Shown: one piece after another, positions 38,337-45,757 of the stretch
How the letters are laid out: the number at the start of each line of letters is the position of its first letter
Position numbering within the stretch: position 1 is the stretch's first letter
Position numbers and translations under genes: made by a program
Origin: Flavobacterium faecale
GTDB lineage: Bacteria > Bacteroidota > Bacteroidia > Flavobacteriales > Flavobacteriaceae
Length of the DNA stretch: 64,000 nucleotides
Assembly (NCBI RefSeq): GCF_003076455.1
Contig: NZ_CP020918.1
Location: 2,888,001-2,952,000, forward strand
Direction of reading: 5' to 3'
Notes under the pieces: generated by a model
Database searches by the model: none
The model's input: the letters and a program-made list of their open reading frames with translations, nothing else
Told to the model about the DNA's origin: nothing

Positions 38337-39386
38337 TTATTCTGAGACGGTGATTTCAAACATTTTGTCCCAATTTTTTCCGGTAACAAATATTGTTTTG
38401 GTTTTAGGGTTATAAGCAATCCCGTTTAAAACGTCATCTACGGTTACATTTAGTAATTTACGCAAGCCAGATAGGTCCAAAATACCTTCAACAGCTCCAT
38501 TTTTTGGATTCACCACTGCTATAGCATCCTTCATCCAAACATTTGTGTATATTTTACCATCAATCCATTCAAGCTCATTAATTGCCTTAATTTTTGCGTT
38601 TCCGGCATATACATTAATGTTATCAATCATTTTTTGGGTTGCAGGATCCATTTTCCATATCTTCTCCGTTTTATCTGTTTGGTAAATATAAGTTCCATCA
38701 TTTGTCATTCCCCAACCTTCAATATCTTTCTCATAGCTGAAGGTTTTTTCTAGTTTCATGGTTTTGGCATTGTAGATAAAACCTGTTTTGTTTTGATAAG
38801 TTAATTGATAAATTTTATCATTTAAAATGGTGATTCCTTCACCGAAATATTTGGCTTCCAAATCGACTTGTTTGTAGATTTTACCAGTTTTGTAATCGAA
38901 TTTCTTTAAAAACGATTTTCCTTCCAATCCTGTGCTTTCATACAAGGTATCTTTATAAAATTCCAAACCTTCGGTAAAAGCATTGGTATCGTGTGGGTAG
39001 GTATTTATAATTTTATACTTTAATAATTTCGGTGTCACATCAGACACTAATTCTACACGTGCTGTGGCTTCAGAATTTTCACCTCCAAAATAAACTAAAG
39101 CTTTTAGGTTTTGATAGCCTAGTTTTTGGTCTTTGAATTCAAAAGCTAGTTTGCTGCTTCCTTTGCTAGTTCCAACTTTTTGATCGTTGATGTAGTAGAT
39201 AATACTATCAATTTCTTTTGCACTAGGGTTTAAAATTCCTAAATCAAGCTTGTCTTTTGGTAGGTATTGGGCTGAATATTGGTTAGAATCGAAAGTAAAT
39301 ATAGAATTTTCACCTTTTTTTTTGCCGCCACAACTAGTAATTGCTATTCCTAATAAAATGACAGATAGTAAGTTATGTTTTTTCAT
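38337..39386 (-). CDS. Glutaminyl-peptide cyclotransferase (glutamine cyclotransferase) lipoprotein
   Basis: A 349-residue protein with a lipobox (ILLGIAITSCGG, Cys about 19), a short N-terminal Ig-like part (to about 120) and a glutamine cyclotransferase beta-propeller (PF05096-like). It shows YPHDTNAFTEGLEFYKDTLYESTG, GEGITILNDKIYQLTYQ, GWGMTNDGTYIYQTD, NELEWIDGKIYTNVW and LNGIAYNPKTKTIFVTGKNWDKMFEI. The family converts N-terminal glutamine to pyroglutamate on exported proteins. In Bacteroidota, new N-termini made by removing signal peptides at Q are frequent, which fits such an enzyme. Confidence 0.9.
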   Translation of the reverse strand: MKKHNLLSVILLGIAITSCGGKKKGENSIFTFDSNQYSAQYLPKDKLDLGILNPSAKEIDSIIYYINDQKVGTSKGSSKLAFEFKDQKLGYQNLKALVYFGGENSEATARVELVSDVTPKLLKYKIINTYPHDTNAFTEGLEFYKDTLYESTGLEGKSFLKKFDYKTGKIYKQVDLEAKYFGEGITILNDKIYQLTYQNKTGFIYNAKTMKLEKTFSYEKDIEGWGMTNDGTYIYQTDKTEKIWKMDPATQKMIDNINVYAGNAKIKAINELEWIDGKIYTNVWMKDAIAVVNPKNGAVEGILDLSGLRKLLNVTVDDVLNGIAYNPKTKTIFVTGKNWDKMFEITVSE

Positions 39387-39441
39387 TGTTTTTTTAATTT
39401 GTTCGACTAATATACAATGTTATTTTTAGAGCACAAAGGGC

Positions 39442-39471
39442 TTGCAGAAATATAAAAAGATTGTATATTTG
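39442..39471 (+). promoter_or_regulatory. Promoter of the SRP RNA gene
   Basis: TTG (39442-39444), a 19-bp spacer and TATATTTG (39464-39471) form a complete Bacteroidota promoter, placing the transcription start at about 39476. Confidence 0.7.
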
Positions 39472-39475
39472 CACC

Positions 39476-39577
39476 GGCAAGTCCTACACGACCAGCTCCT
39501 GCAGACTCCCCCAGGATGGGAACATAGCAAGGGTACGTGGTTGAGCGGTGCGATGTAGGTCGCTTGCCATTTTTTTT
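39476..39577 (+). ncRNA. ffs: Signal recognition particle RNA (4.5S-like, small bacterial type)
   Basis: The ends pair: GGCAAG (39476-39481) with CTTGCC (39563-39568), and CCTACA (39483-39488) with TGTAGG (39554-39559), forming one long hairpin. The apical part has CTCCCCCAGGATGGGAACATAGCAAGGG-type sequence, resembling the conserved SRP domain IV with its GGGAACA and AGCAAGGGTA segments as seen in Bacteroidota. A T8 run closes it (39570-39577). It is the RNA scaffold for Ffh in co-translational targeting. A short minus-strand open frame across it is spurious. Confidence 0.85.
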
Positions 39578-39645
39578 AAAATTGAACAATTTTGTCTTCC
39601 CTAGGGAAGATTTTTTTATTTTTAGACGTTTCTATAATATAAGTA

Positions 39646-39695
39646 ATGATGAGTAGAGTAGTTTTGATTACAGGAGGTTTCTCTGCAATCGCGAT
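39646..39695 (+). pseudogene. 5' remnant of a short-chain dehydrogenase gene
   Basis: ATGATGAGTAGAGTAG... encodes MMSRVVLITGGFSA and then leaves any SDR sequence; an in-frame TAA follows at about 39727. Its first 46 bases are strikingly close to the start of the intact SDR gene at 49626 (VVLITGGSSGIG). Only the Rossmann glycine motif remains. The break falls in a short GC-rich stretch containing GCGATCG. It probably marks a past deletion or insertion next to the RAYT element. Confidence 0.5.
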
Positions 39696-39798
39696 CGTCT
39701 CGCTCATACCTTCAAACAAAAATCTATAATCCAATATTGATAGAATCGCTTTCATTTTTTATAAAAATAAAGTTTAAAACCCAAAAAAGCACAACTCT

Positions 39799-39830
39799 CC
39801 CCGCTACCGCACGAATCCTTTCGTGTGGTT
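39799..39830. repeat. REP-like repeat, left copy (32 bp, inverted partner at 40572-40603)
   Basis: It begins CCCCGCTACCGC and contains the palindrome CACGAATCCTTTCGTG. The exact reverse complement is present on the other side of the RAYT gene. GC content is far above the surroundings. Confidence 0.85.
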
Positions 39831-39853
39831 CATGTCGTTTAACCTAAGTATCT

Positions 39854-40420
39854 TTAAAATCCAAAATATTTAAATACAACTACATCATCAATCAAACCTT
39901 TCTTGCCAGCATAATCAATGGCACTACTGTAAACATAATCTTCGGGATTAAAGACAAAACCTGCCTCAACAGGATTATTGTGTATATATTCTATTTTTTG
40001 TTGTATTACGGCATTGCTCCACAGCTCAATTGGTTTATTGTCATGTCTCCAAAATTGATAATGTTTTACATTTGAACTTTTTTCTGCTTCTTTTTTAAAA
40101 AAATCAAGTAGAAATTCTCTACGACTCTCTTTTGAATTTTCTTGAATGCTTTTTACAATTGACCTGCTCGTAAATCGCTTTAAATCGCCAATTAATAATT
40201 CAGGATTTTGTCCATCTATACTCCGAAAGACCAAATGTACATGACTAGTCATTATACACCAAGCATAAATTTCTAAACCTTTGTTCTTTTGACAAAATTG
40301 CAAACTTTCTAAAAACAAATCTTTGTACTCATTTCTCATAAAAACATCTAACCAGCCCACCACAGCAAAGCTGATAAAATATACTCCATCTGGATTATGA
40401 AATTTATAATTCCTACTCAT
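39854..40420 (-). CDS. REP-associated tyrosine transposase (Y1/IS200-like HUH enzyme)
   Basis: A 188-residue HUH transposase. The metal-binding HxH lies in MTSHVHLVF (about 58-66), after a YFISFAVVGWLDVF strand. The catalytic tyrosine is expected in the C-terminal helix region NAVIQQKIEYIHNNPVEAGF (about 142-161), whose YIHNNP motif is characteristic of the RAYT group. RAYTs process REP palindromes by single-strand cleavage. The gene is intact. Confidence 0.9.
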   Translation of the reverse strand: MSRNYKFHNPDGVYFISFAVVGWLDVFMRNEYKDLFLESLQFCQKNKGLEIYAWCIMTSHVHLVFRSIDGQNPELLIGDLKRFTSRSIVKSIQENSKESRREFLLDFFKKEAEKSSNVKHYQFWRHDNKPIELWSNAVIQQKIEYIHNNPVEAGFVFNPEDYVYSSAIDYAGKKGLIDDVVVFKYFGF

Positions 40421-40496
40421 AATATCTATAAAAATAAGACTGTTCTGTAAATATATAAAAGTTTTGATTACAGCAGAACATACAAAACGCAGTATT

Positions 40497-40534
40497 TTTA
40501 AAACCCAAAAAGCACAACTCTCGCTGTGCTTTTT
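40497..40534 (-). repeat. Right direct-repeat copy containing a terminator-like hairpin
   Basis: 40497-40522 repeats 39773-39799. On this side the sequence continues so that AAAAAGCACA (40507-40516) pairs with 40525-40534 (8-nt loop), making a hairpin flanked by A and T runs. It could terminate the lipoprotein gene transcript on the minus strand. The left copy lacks the pairing arm. Confidence 0.55.
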
Positions 40535-40571
40535 AGTTTTTAAATTAGAATAATTACGTTGCTATTCACGA

Positions 40572-40603
40572 AACCACACGAAAGGATTCGTGCGGTAGCG
40601 GGG
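40572..40603. repeat. REP-like repeat, right copy
   Basis: Exact reverse complement of 39799-39830. It ends only 6 bases before the stop codon of the lipoprotein gene. Confidence 0.85.
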
Positions 40604-40609
40604 GTCTTT

Positions 40610-41071
40610 TTAATATTTGTATTTCTCAGGATGTTTTTCCCTTTTATTTATAACCTCAAATAATCTTTTAGTAATATTGTCTTTTTCTCTTTCTAAAACA
40701 ATAATTCTACCAGACTTATTTTTTTCGGGTTGGAGATATAAAAATATTGTATTTTCATCGTATGTCAAAACATCAAAAAAACCTCCTCTCCAGTCTAAAA
40801 TAGAGTCATTTTTAACACTCCATTCCGATGGTAATATTATATTATCAGCTGCACCAATATACTTTTTGTATTTATTAGTTTCTCTATCTAAAGTATATCG
40901 GTCAGAAATTTTATTTTCTTTAAAAATATAATGTGTAAATTGATATTCATTATCAAAACATATCCAAGATTCATTTGGGTTGTTTATTAATATTTCTTCT
41001 AAACTTCTTTGCCTATCACATCCCGTAAGGATAAATAAGAATATAATTAATTGGCTTATTTTAGTTTTCAT
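40610..41071 (-). CDS. Small lipoprotein of unknown function, coupled to the HEIFH protein
   Basis: A 153-residue protein with a lipobox (IIFLFILTGCDRQ, Cys about 18). The rest is a single compact domain (SWICFDNEYQFTHYIFKEN, DWRGGFFDVLTYDENTIFLYL), ending in a charged tail with HPEKYKY. Not recognised as a known family. Its start overlaps the end of the upstream HEIFH gene by 11 bp, so the two are translated together. A small lipoprotein directly behind a putative secreted metallopeptidase is compatible with an inhibitor or immunity role, but that is inference. Confidence 0.7.
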   Translation of the reverse strand: MKTKISQLIIFLFILTGCDRQRSLEEILINNPNESWICFDNEYQFTHYIFKENKISDRYTLDRETNKYKKYIGAADNIILPSEWSVKNDSILDWRGGFFDVLTYDENTIFLYLQPEKNKSGRIIVLEREKDNITKRLFEVINKREKHPEKYKY

Positions 41072-42707
41072 CTGATATAATTTTGTAAGGTATTTGCGGT
41101 AATAAACTATTGAAATTTTGTCTGTCTCTAATTTTTATATCTAACGTTCCTTTTTGGTTGTAATCAAGAGGATCTATTACAAAAGTAAAGTCTAATCCAG
41201 CAATATTATTAAAATTATCTATTTTTTGTTTTATTTCATAAACAGGATAATCTCTTTGAGTATCTGTTCTTTTATCCATGTTTAAAATATACCTTACTAA
41301 TGATCTTATAGTACCAATTTGATAATCCCGAGTAGCATCTTTAAATGTAATATGTTTCATGGCATTTATATAGACATCGATATGTGTAGATAAATTATCT
41401 GGAGTCTTTAATATATTATCATCCACATGAAATATCTCGTGTTTTAAAATACTTTTAAAATTATTAACATTATCCAAATCTTTTGAATAGCCACCATTTG
41501 AATTTAGAGTTATCACGCTTCCTTTTGTACCATCACTAAATTTAACAGAAGAAAGTGTACTTGCTTGATTTTCAGACGATGGGTCTGTAGCTTTCCTCGA
41601 GCCAATATAAAAAAAGTTATTCTTATCATTTAATTCTCTTGCCAAAGATGCAGCATATCGATTTAGTTCGATTCCATCAAAATGTGAATTAGGATCTAAT
41701 TCAGATGGTTTTTTGTATGTTCCATCTTCAGATTTTATTTTTACTGTATTGCCTTCAATTCGAAAATCGGGTGGTGTTAAATCTATCAGATTTACAATAT
41801 CCACAAAATCGCTTTCAGCAAGATTCTCTTCACACGAACACATTTTTTGTTCTCCTTTTGTGACAACTATTTTGCTGGTTGTTAGCTTTGAGGTAGTACA
41901 GGGTTGATAACAATCATCTGGAGGGGTGTTACCTTGTGTTTGACTGTCTTCTTCATCATCAGGAATATCATTAAAAGCACCTGTGTTTTCATAATCAGTT
42001 CCAGTATTTGTAGGGAACCCTGGAGGTGTTGTTGAGGTTTTATCTGGACATTCTTTACCTTCAAATCCTCCAATGTAACCGCCATTAAACTTGGTTGATA
42101 CAGCCGTCCATGTATAACTTAATGATTTGATTTCATAATAATTTCCATGTTGCAAAATTTCTGGGTTTACTAAATTGGCAGCAGCAGTTCCAGTTTCAGT
42201 GAAAAGATTTTTACGTACTTTATCTAAATCTGAAAAATAAAATGGACCATTAAAAGTAATAACATCTCCTATTTGATAGTTTAAAGAGTTACCAGGCACA
42301 TAAGTTTTATTTTTTCCTTCTGAACAATCATCTTCTGCAATTTTTATACAACTACAATCTTCGTTTTGAACAAAACCTTCAATGCATGTATTTGGGCAAA
42401 CAATCTCTATATTTGATGGTGTGTCACCATAATCACCATCATCACCACCATCACCACCACCATCATCATCACCATCATCATCACCAAATTGATCTTCTGG
42501 TTCTTCAGGATCAGCGGGCCAATCAAAATCATCAGATGAACCATTATCAATAATTACTTCGTCTAATTCACCTAAATCCCAAGTATCATCATCATCATCA
42601 TAATATTCATAATCATCATCATCATCGCAATCATCCTGAGCATAACTACCCTGTCCTGCTAACAAGCAAAATAGTAGCATTACAAATGTAAAATATTTTA
42701 TTTTCAT
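41061..42707 (-). CDS. Exported Asp-rich protein with two C4 cysteine motifs and a HEIFH metallopeptidase-like motif
   Basis: A 548-residue protein. The signal peptide is at 1-24 (LLAGQGSYAQ). A highly acidic Asp/Gly tract is at about 25-95. Two cysteine modules follow: Cys104/108/118/120 (CPNTC, CSC) and Cys266/270/290/292 (CYQPC, CSC). The C-terminal domain has SILKHEIFHVDD with H423-E424-x-x-H427, the gluzincin/metzincin-type zinc motif. A THIDVY histidine and a conserved-looking DYQIGTIRSLVRYI helix follow. The acidic tract is coded by GAT/GAC triplet repeats that could vary in length. No named family recognised; the peptidase call rests on the motif and its helical, secreted context. 6 nt after the Sel1 gene. 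Confidence 0.7.
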   Translation of the reverse strand: MKIKYFTFVMLLFCLLAGQGSYAQDDCDDDDDYEYYDDDDDTWDLGELDEVIIDNGSSDDFDWPADPEEPEDQFGDDDGDDDGGGDGGDDGDYGDTPSNIEIVCPNTCIEGFVQNEDCSCIKIAEDDCSEGKNKTYVPGNSLNYQIGDVITFNGPFYFSDLDKVRKNLFTETGTAAANLVNPEILQHGNYYEIKSLSYTWTAVSTKFNGGYIGGFEGKECPDKTSTTPPGFPTNTGTDYENTGAFNDIPDDEEDSQTQGNTPPDDCYQPCTTSKLTTSKIVVTKGEQKMCSCEENLAESDFVDIVNLIDLTPPDFRIEGNTVKIKSEDGTYKKPSELDPNSHFDGIELNRYAASLARELNDKNNFFYIGSRKATDPSSENQASTLSSVKFSDGTKGSVITLNSNGGYSKDLDNVNNFKSILKHEIFHVDDNILKTPDNLSTHIDVYINAMKHITFKDATRDYQIGTIRSLVRYILNMDKRTDTQRDYPVYEIKQKIDNFNNIAGLDFTFVIDPLDYNQKGTLDIKIRDRQNFNSLLPQIPYKIISDEN

Positions 42708-42713
42708 TACTTG

Positions 42714-44273
42714 TTATTTTTTAATTAAAATGGTTTTTATTACTTGGTCGTTATAGTACAGATTCAGGATGTAGTTACCTGCAGAAGCATTGAAGGGTAT
42801 AATTTGTTCTTGTAGTCCTGTGCCAGTAGTTGTGAGCTTTTGAGTGCTTTTGAGCAATCCCATAAAATCATATATACGAATACTAATTTCGGTTGGAATA
42901 GTCAGTTCGTAGCTTAGTTTAAAGCTATTACTAGTTACTGGATTAGGATAGACCACTAGATGCGAAACAATGGTGTTTGCTGGGTTTGCGACTGGTTCTT
43001 TCTCTTCGTCATTCAATTTTCGCTCTAGGATGAGGTACATTGGTTTTTCGTTTTCGTGCTGTTTAATGTTGTACAATTGCAGGTTGCCTACAATATATAT
43101 ATCGTCCTCGTTTTCGAGTAGTTGCAGTTTGGCTTCCTTGAATTTATACGACTTCATTACGGGCTCTACATACCTATTGAGACGGTCTATTTTAGAATCG
43201 TTAAACAGGATTCTTTTTTCTTCGAGCGTGGCTTTAAAGGCTAAAGAATCGCCTTCTTGTTCTGTCCATATTCCTGCAAGGGCTTGTCCGTCTTGGTCTA
43301 GCGTTATTTTGAGCGGTGTGGTAGTAATGATGTTTTGACCGCTCCAGTCGTAGCGCATGAGGTGTCCTGTGTATTCGCCACTAATATCACCTTTAGCGAT
43401 TTTGTGTTTTACCTTTTTTATTTTTTTAGGCACTTCAATAGGGGCATTTTCTACGTCTTCGGCTAGGGGTGTCGAGACAGTTTTGATTTGATTAGGTTCG
43501 GCATTTTCAGATTCGGGTTGTGCTAGTTCCAGCTCGGCTCTTTTGAAACCCAAATCGGCAGCTTGGTTGTAATATTGGCTCGCTTGTTCTTTGTCTATCG
43601 TTACACCATAACCATTACTGTAGCAATAGCCTAGCATATAGATAGCTATGGGGCTTTTTTTGTCGGCAGCTATTCTAAAGTATGCTAAAGCTTTGTTGTA
43701 ATCTTGTGGAACTCCAAAACCTTTATAATGCAAATACCCTTGAGCATAAATACATTGCGCATTTCCTAATGCAGCTCCTTGTTCAAAAATATCCATTGCT
43801 AGAACATAGTCTCGTGTGGTACCCAAGCCATTTTTTACCAATTCGCCCCAGCGTGCATACCCATTTATATCACCTGCTTTGGCTGCTTTTTCAAAATTGC
43901 TTACCGCTTTGGTTAAGTCTTTGGGTATGCTTACACCTTCTCTGTATAGTGTTGCAAGGTTGTAATAGGCTTTGCCATAGCCATTTTGAGCTGCTTTCTC
44001 AAACCATTCTATTGCCAATACATCATCGGTGGGGACTCCTAAACCTTGAATGTAGATTTGAGCCAATCCATTCATTGCTTCAGGATTGCCCTCGGTGGCT
44101 AGCTGCTGAAAAGTTTGTAGTCCTGCTTGAGGATTATACAAACGGGAACCTTCCATAAGCTGTAATCTAGCTTTTTTTAGAGGGTTGGGTGGGTCGGTGG
44201 CTGTTTGCGAAAAACAGTGTGTACTGCCTAGTAGCAGTAGCAGGGCAACCCCAGTGGTAATTGTTTTTGTCAT
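42714..44273 (-). CDS. Sel1-like repeat protein with T9SS type A sorting domain
   Basis: A 519-residue secreted protein. Signal peptide at 1-22. Five Sel1/TPR-like repeats span about 60-245 (units like YYNLATLYREGVSIPKDLTKAVSNFEKAAKAG). A linker and a beta-rich domain cover about 300-420 (YTGHLMRYDWSGQNIITTTPLKITL). The last 80 residues are a sorting domain (VVYPNPVTSNSFKLSYEL, IRIYDFMGLLKSTQK, YYNDQVIKTILIKK). Sel1 repeats mediate protein contacts. Surface exposure is inferred from the sorting domain. In the same minus-strand series as the genes either side. Confidence 0.85.
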   Translation of the reverse strand: MTKTITTGVALLLLLGSTHCFSQTATDPPNPLKKARLQLMEGSRLYNPQAGLQTFQQLATEGNPEAMNGLAQIYIQGLGVPTDDVLAIEWFEKAAQNGYGKAYYNLATLYREGVSIPKDLTKAVSNFEKAAKAGDINGYARWGELVKNGLGTTRDYVLAMDIFEQGAALGNAQCIYAQGYLHYKGFGVPQDYNKALAYFRIAADKKSPIAIYMLGYCYSNGYGVTIDKEQASQYYNQAADLGFKRAELELAQPESENAEPNQIKTVSTPLAEDVENAPIEVPKKIKKVKHKIAKGDISGEYTGHLMRYDWSGQNIITTTPLKITLDQDGQALAGIWTEQEGDSLAFKATLEEKRILFNDSKIDRLNRYVEPVMKSYKFKEAKLQLLENEDDIYIVGNLQLYNIKQHENEKPMYLILERKLNDEEKEPVANPANTIVSHLVVYPNPVTSNSFKLSYELTIPTEISIRIYDFMGLLKSTQKLTTTGTGLQEQIIPFNASAGNYILNLYYNDQVIKTILIKK

Positions 44274-44387
44274 TGGTTTGTTATTTAAAGGTTATTATTT
44301 TTATTTTTACAAAACTTTTTATTGTAATTTTTGCTAACAAAAAACTGTTTTCTAAGTATTGAGTATTGCAAAACGAATACGCTCACT

Positions 44388-45671
44388 TTACCATTTTAAT
44401 TGACTTTTGGTAACGGTAGTATTTTTTTCATTCCTTTTGATAGAGTCCAATTGTTTGAGTAAGTCGGGTTTTTTGAGCTCTATATCTCGTTTTTTGAACA
44501 TATTGACTGCACTTTTATTCATTTTTAGTTGGTCGCTAACCATTAAATAGCGCAATTGGTACATAGCAAATTGTTTGGTTACTGTTTTTTGATCTTGCCC
44601 TTTTGTAAGCCCTTTGTTTTCAAGCTCAGACCACTTTTCTTGTGCAATTTGTATCGCATTCTTTTTATTTTTGTTTGCCAACAATTTTTCAATTTGTTGC
44701 GGGTCTAGGATAGATGCAATTGCCGTGTTTTCAAATAACGTATAAGTGTCTGTTTTTTTGAGTAGTACATTGGTTGCTTTGTCTTTGTATTTCATTATTT
44801 CCAATTCTTTGTATTTGGATAATAAAGAGTCAATTTGAGTGGTGTTGAGGTTTAGTTCTTTTTCAAATTGAATCGCTAGTGAGAAAATATTTATTTTGTA
44901 TATAAAATCTGATAAAATATTAAATCGAGTTAACACAGGTGGTTGTTTTTCGAGTACAATTAGATTTTTTATTTCGGTGCTTTTTTTGGCATCAAATTTT
45001 TTTGCGCTGGAGTCTATATAACTATTCAATCCTATATAATAATCCAATAGTTGGCGATGTACGAGACTACTATCTTTGGCAGCTACCAATTTTAGTTTTT
45101 GAATATTTTTCCAATCATTGTCTGCTTCTTCTTTTGATTTGTCTGTATAAACCAAATTAATTACCATTGCAAATTGCTTTTGATTGAGAATAGTATCGAG
45201 TTTTTGGTTGTAAAACTGTTGTTTTTGTACTGATTCTTGCATGTTTTGAAAATCCAAAAGCTGGTTATGAGCTCTAATGGCAATGATTTGTTGGGTTGTT
45301 AATTCTAGTTTTTTGGCAGATTTTAAAGCCAAAAGAAATCTGTTTTTGTTGTCTAGTTTGTATTGGTAAGCATCTAACTGTTCGTCTGACAAAATACCTG
45401 TTAGTAATTTTTGAGTTGTTGGATAGTAATTTTTTAAATTAGCAATGGGCTCTCCTTTGGCAACACTTAGATTTGCAAGACTATCATTGGCAATTAATTT
45501 GTTGCCAATTTTAAATTGCTGGTCTTCAGTAAGTACTGTTTTAGTTGAGATATCATAAATTTTATTAAGCATTGAAGCAGGAAATTTTTTTATAACTTTC
45601 GGACTTAATTGTGCCGTAATCAAGCTTGATGCCATGAAGAATAAGAGCAAGAATGGAGTTGTTTTTTTCAT
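44388..45671 (-). CDS. Exported helical protein built from three Spy-like LTxxQ units
   Basis: A 427-residue protein with a signal peptide (MKKTTPFLLLFFMASSLITAQ). Apart from that it is almost wholly helical and cysteine-free. It contains three repeats in which an LTxxQ-type motif is followed some 35-45 residues later by an ILxxxQ motif: LTEDQ 47 / ILSDEQ 93, LTTQQ 124 / ILNQKQ 161, and LNTTQ 275 / ILDPQQ 321. LTxxQ pairs mark the Spy/CpxP periplasmic chaperone fold. A multi-domain version is unusual, and chaperone function is inference from the motif alone. Confidence 0.7.
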   Translation of the reverse strand: MKKTTPFLLLFFMASSLITAQLSPKVIKKFPASMLNKIYDISTKTVLTEDQQFKIGNKLIANDSLANLSVAKGEPIANLKNYYPTTQKLLTGILSDEQLDAYQYKLDNKNRFLLALKSAKKLELTTQQIIAIRAHNQLLDFQNMQESVQKQQFYNQKLDTILNQKQFAMVINLVYTDKSKEEADNDWKNIQKLKLVAAKDSSLVHRQLLDYYIGLNSYIDSSAKKFDAKKSTEIKNLIVLEKQPPVLTRFNILSDFIYKINIFSLAIQFEKELNLNTTQIDSLLSKYKELEIMKYKDKATNVLLKKTDTYTLFENTAIASILDPQQIEKLLANKNKKNAIQIAQEKWSELENKGLTKGQDQKTVTKQFAMYQLRYLMVSDQLKMNKSAVNMFKKRDIELKKPDLLKQLDSIKRNEKNTTVTKSQLKW

Positions 45672-45757
45672 TTTTTTTGTGTTAGTTAATCGTTTATTCG
45701 ATTATTTGTTAGAAGATTATTTCTAATTCAAAATTCCTAAATCCTTAATTTTGTTGT

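Larger units (their letters stand above)
39773..40603 (-). mobile_element. RAYT transposase unit with flanking REP-like repeats
   Basis: A single transposase gene is bracketed by repeats. Perfect 32-bp inverted copies lie at 39799-39830 and 40572-40603, each containing a hairpin (CACGAA-TCC-TTTCGTG type). In addition a direct repeat of about 26 bp (TTTAAAACCC...CACAACTCTC) lies at 39773-39799 and 40497-40522. The arrangement is the one expected for a REP-associated tyrosine transposase and its REP/BIME substrate. Confidence 0.8.

Noticed and set aside
39407..39589. A 60-codon minus-strand open frame
   Set aside because: It lies over the SRP RNA gene and its promoter; the peptide looks random.
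42410..42640. Regularly repeated ATC/ACC triplets as a possible CRISPR or satellite array
   Set aside because: They are Asp/Gly codons of the acidic linker with no spacers and no repeat unit of CRISPR size.
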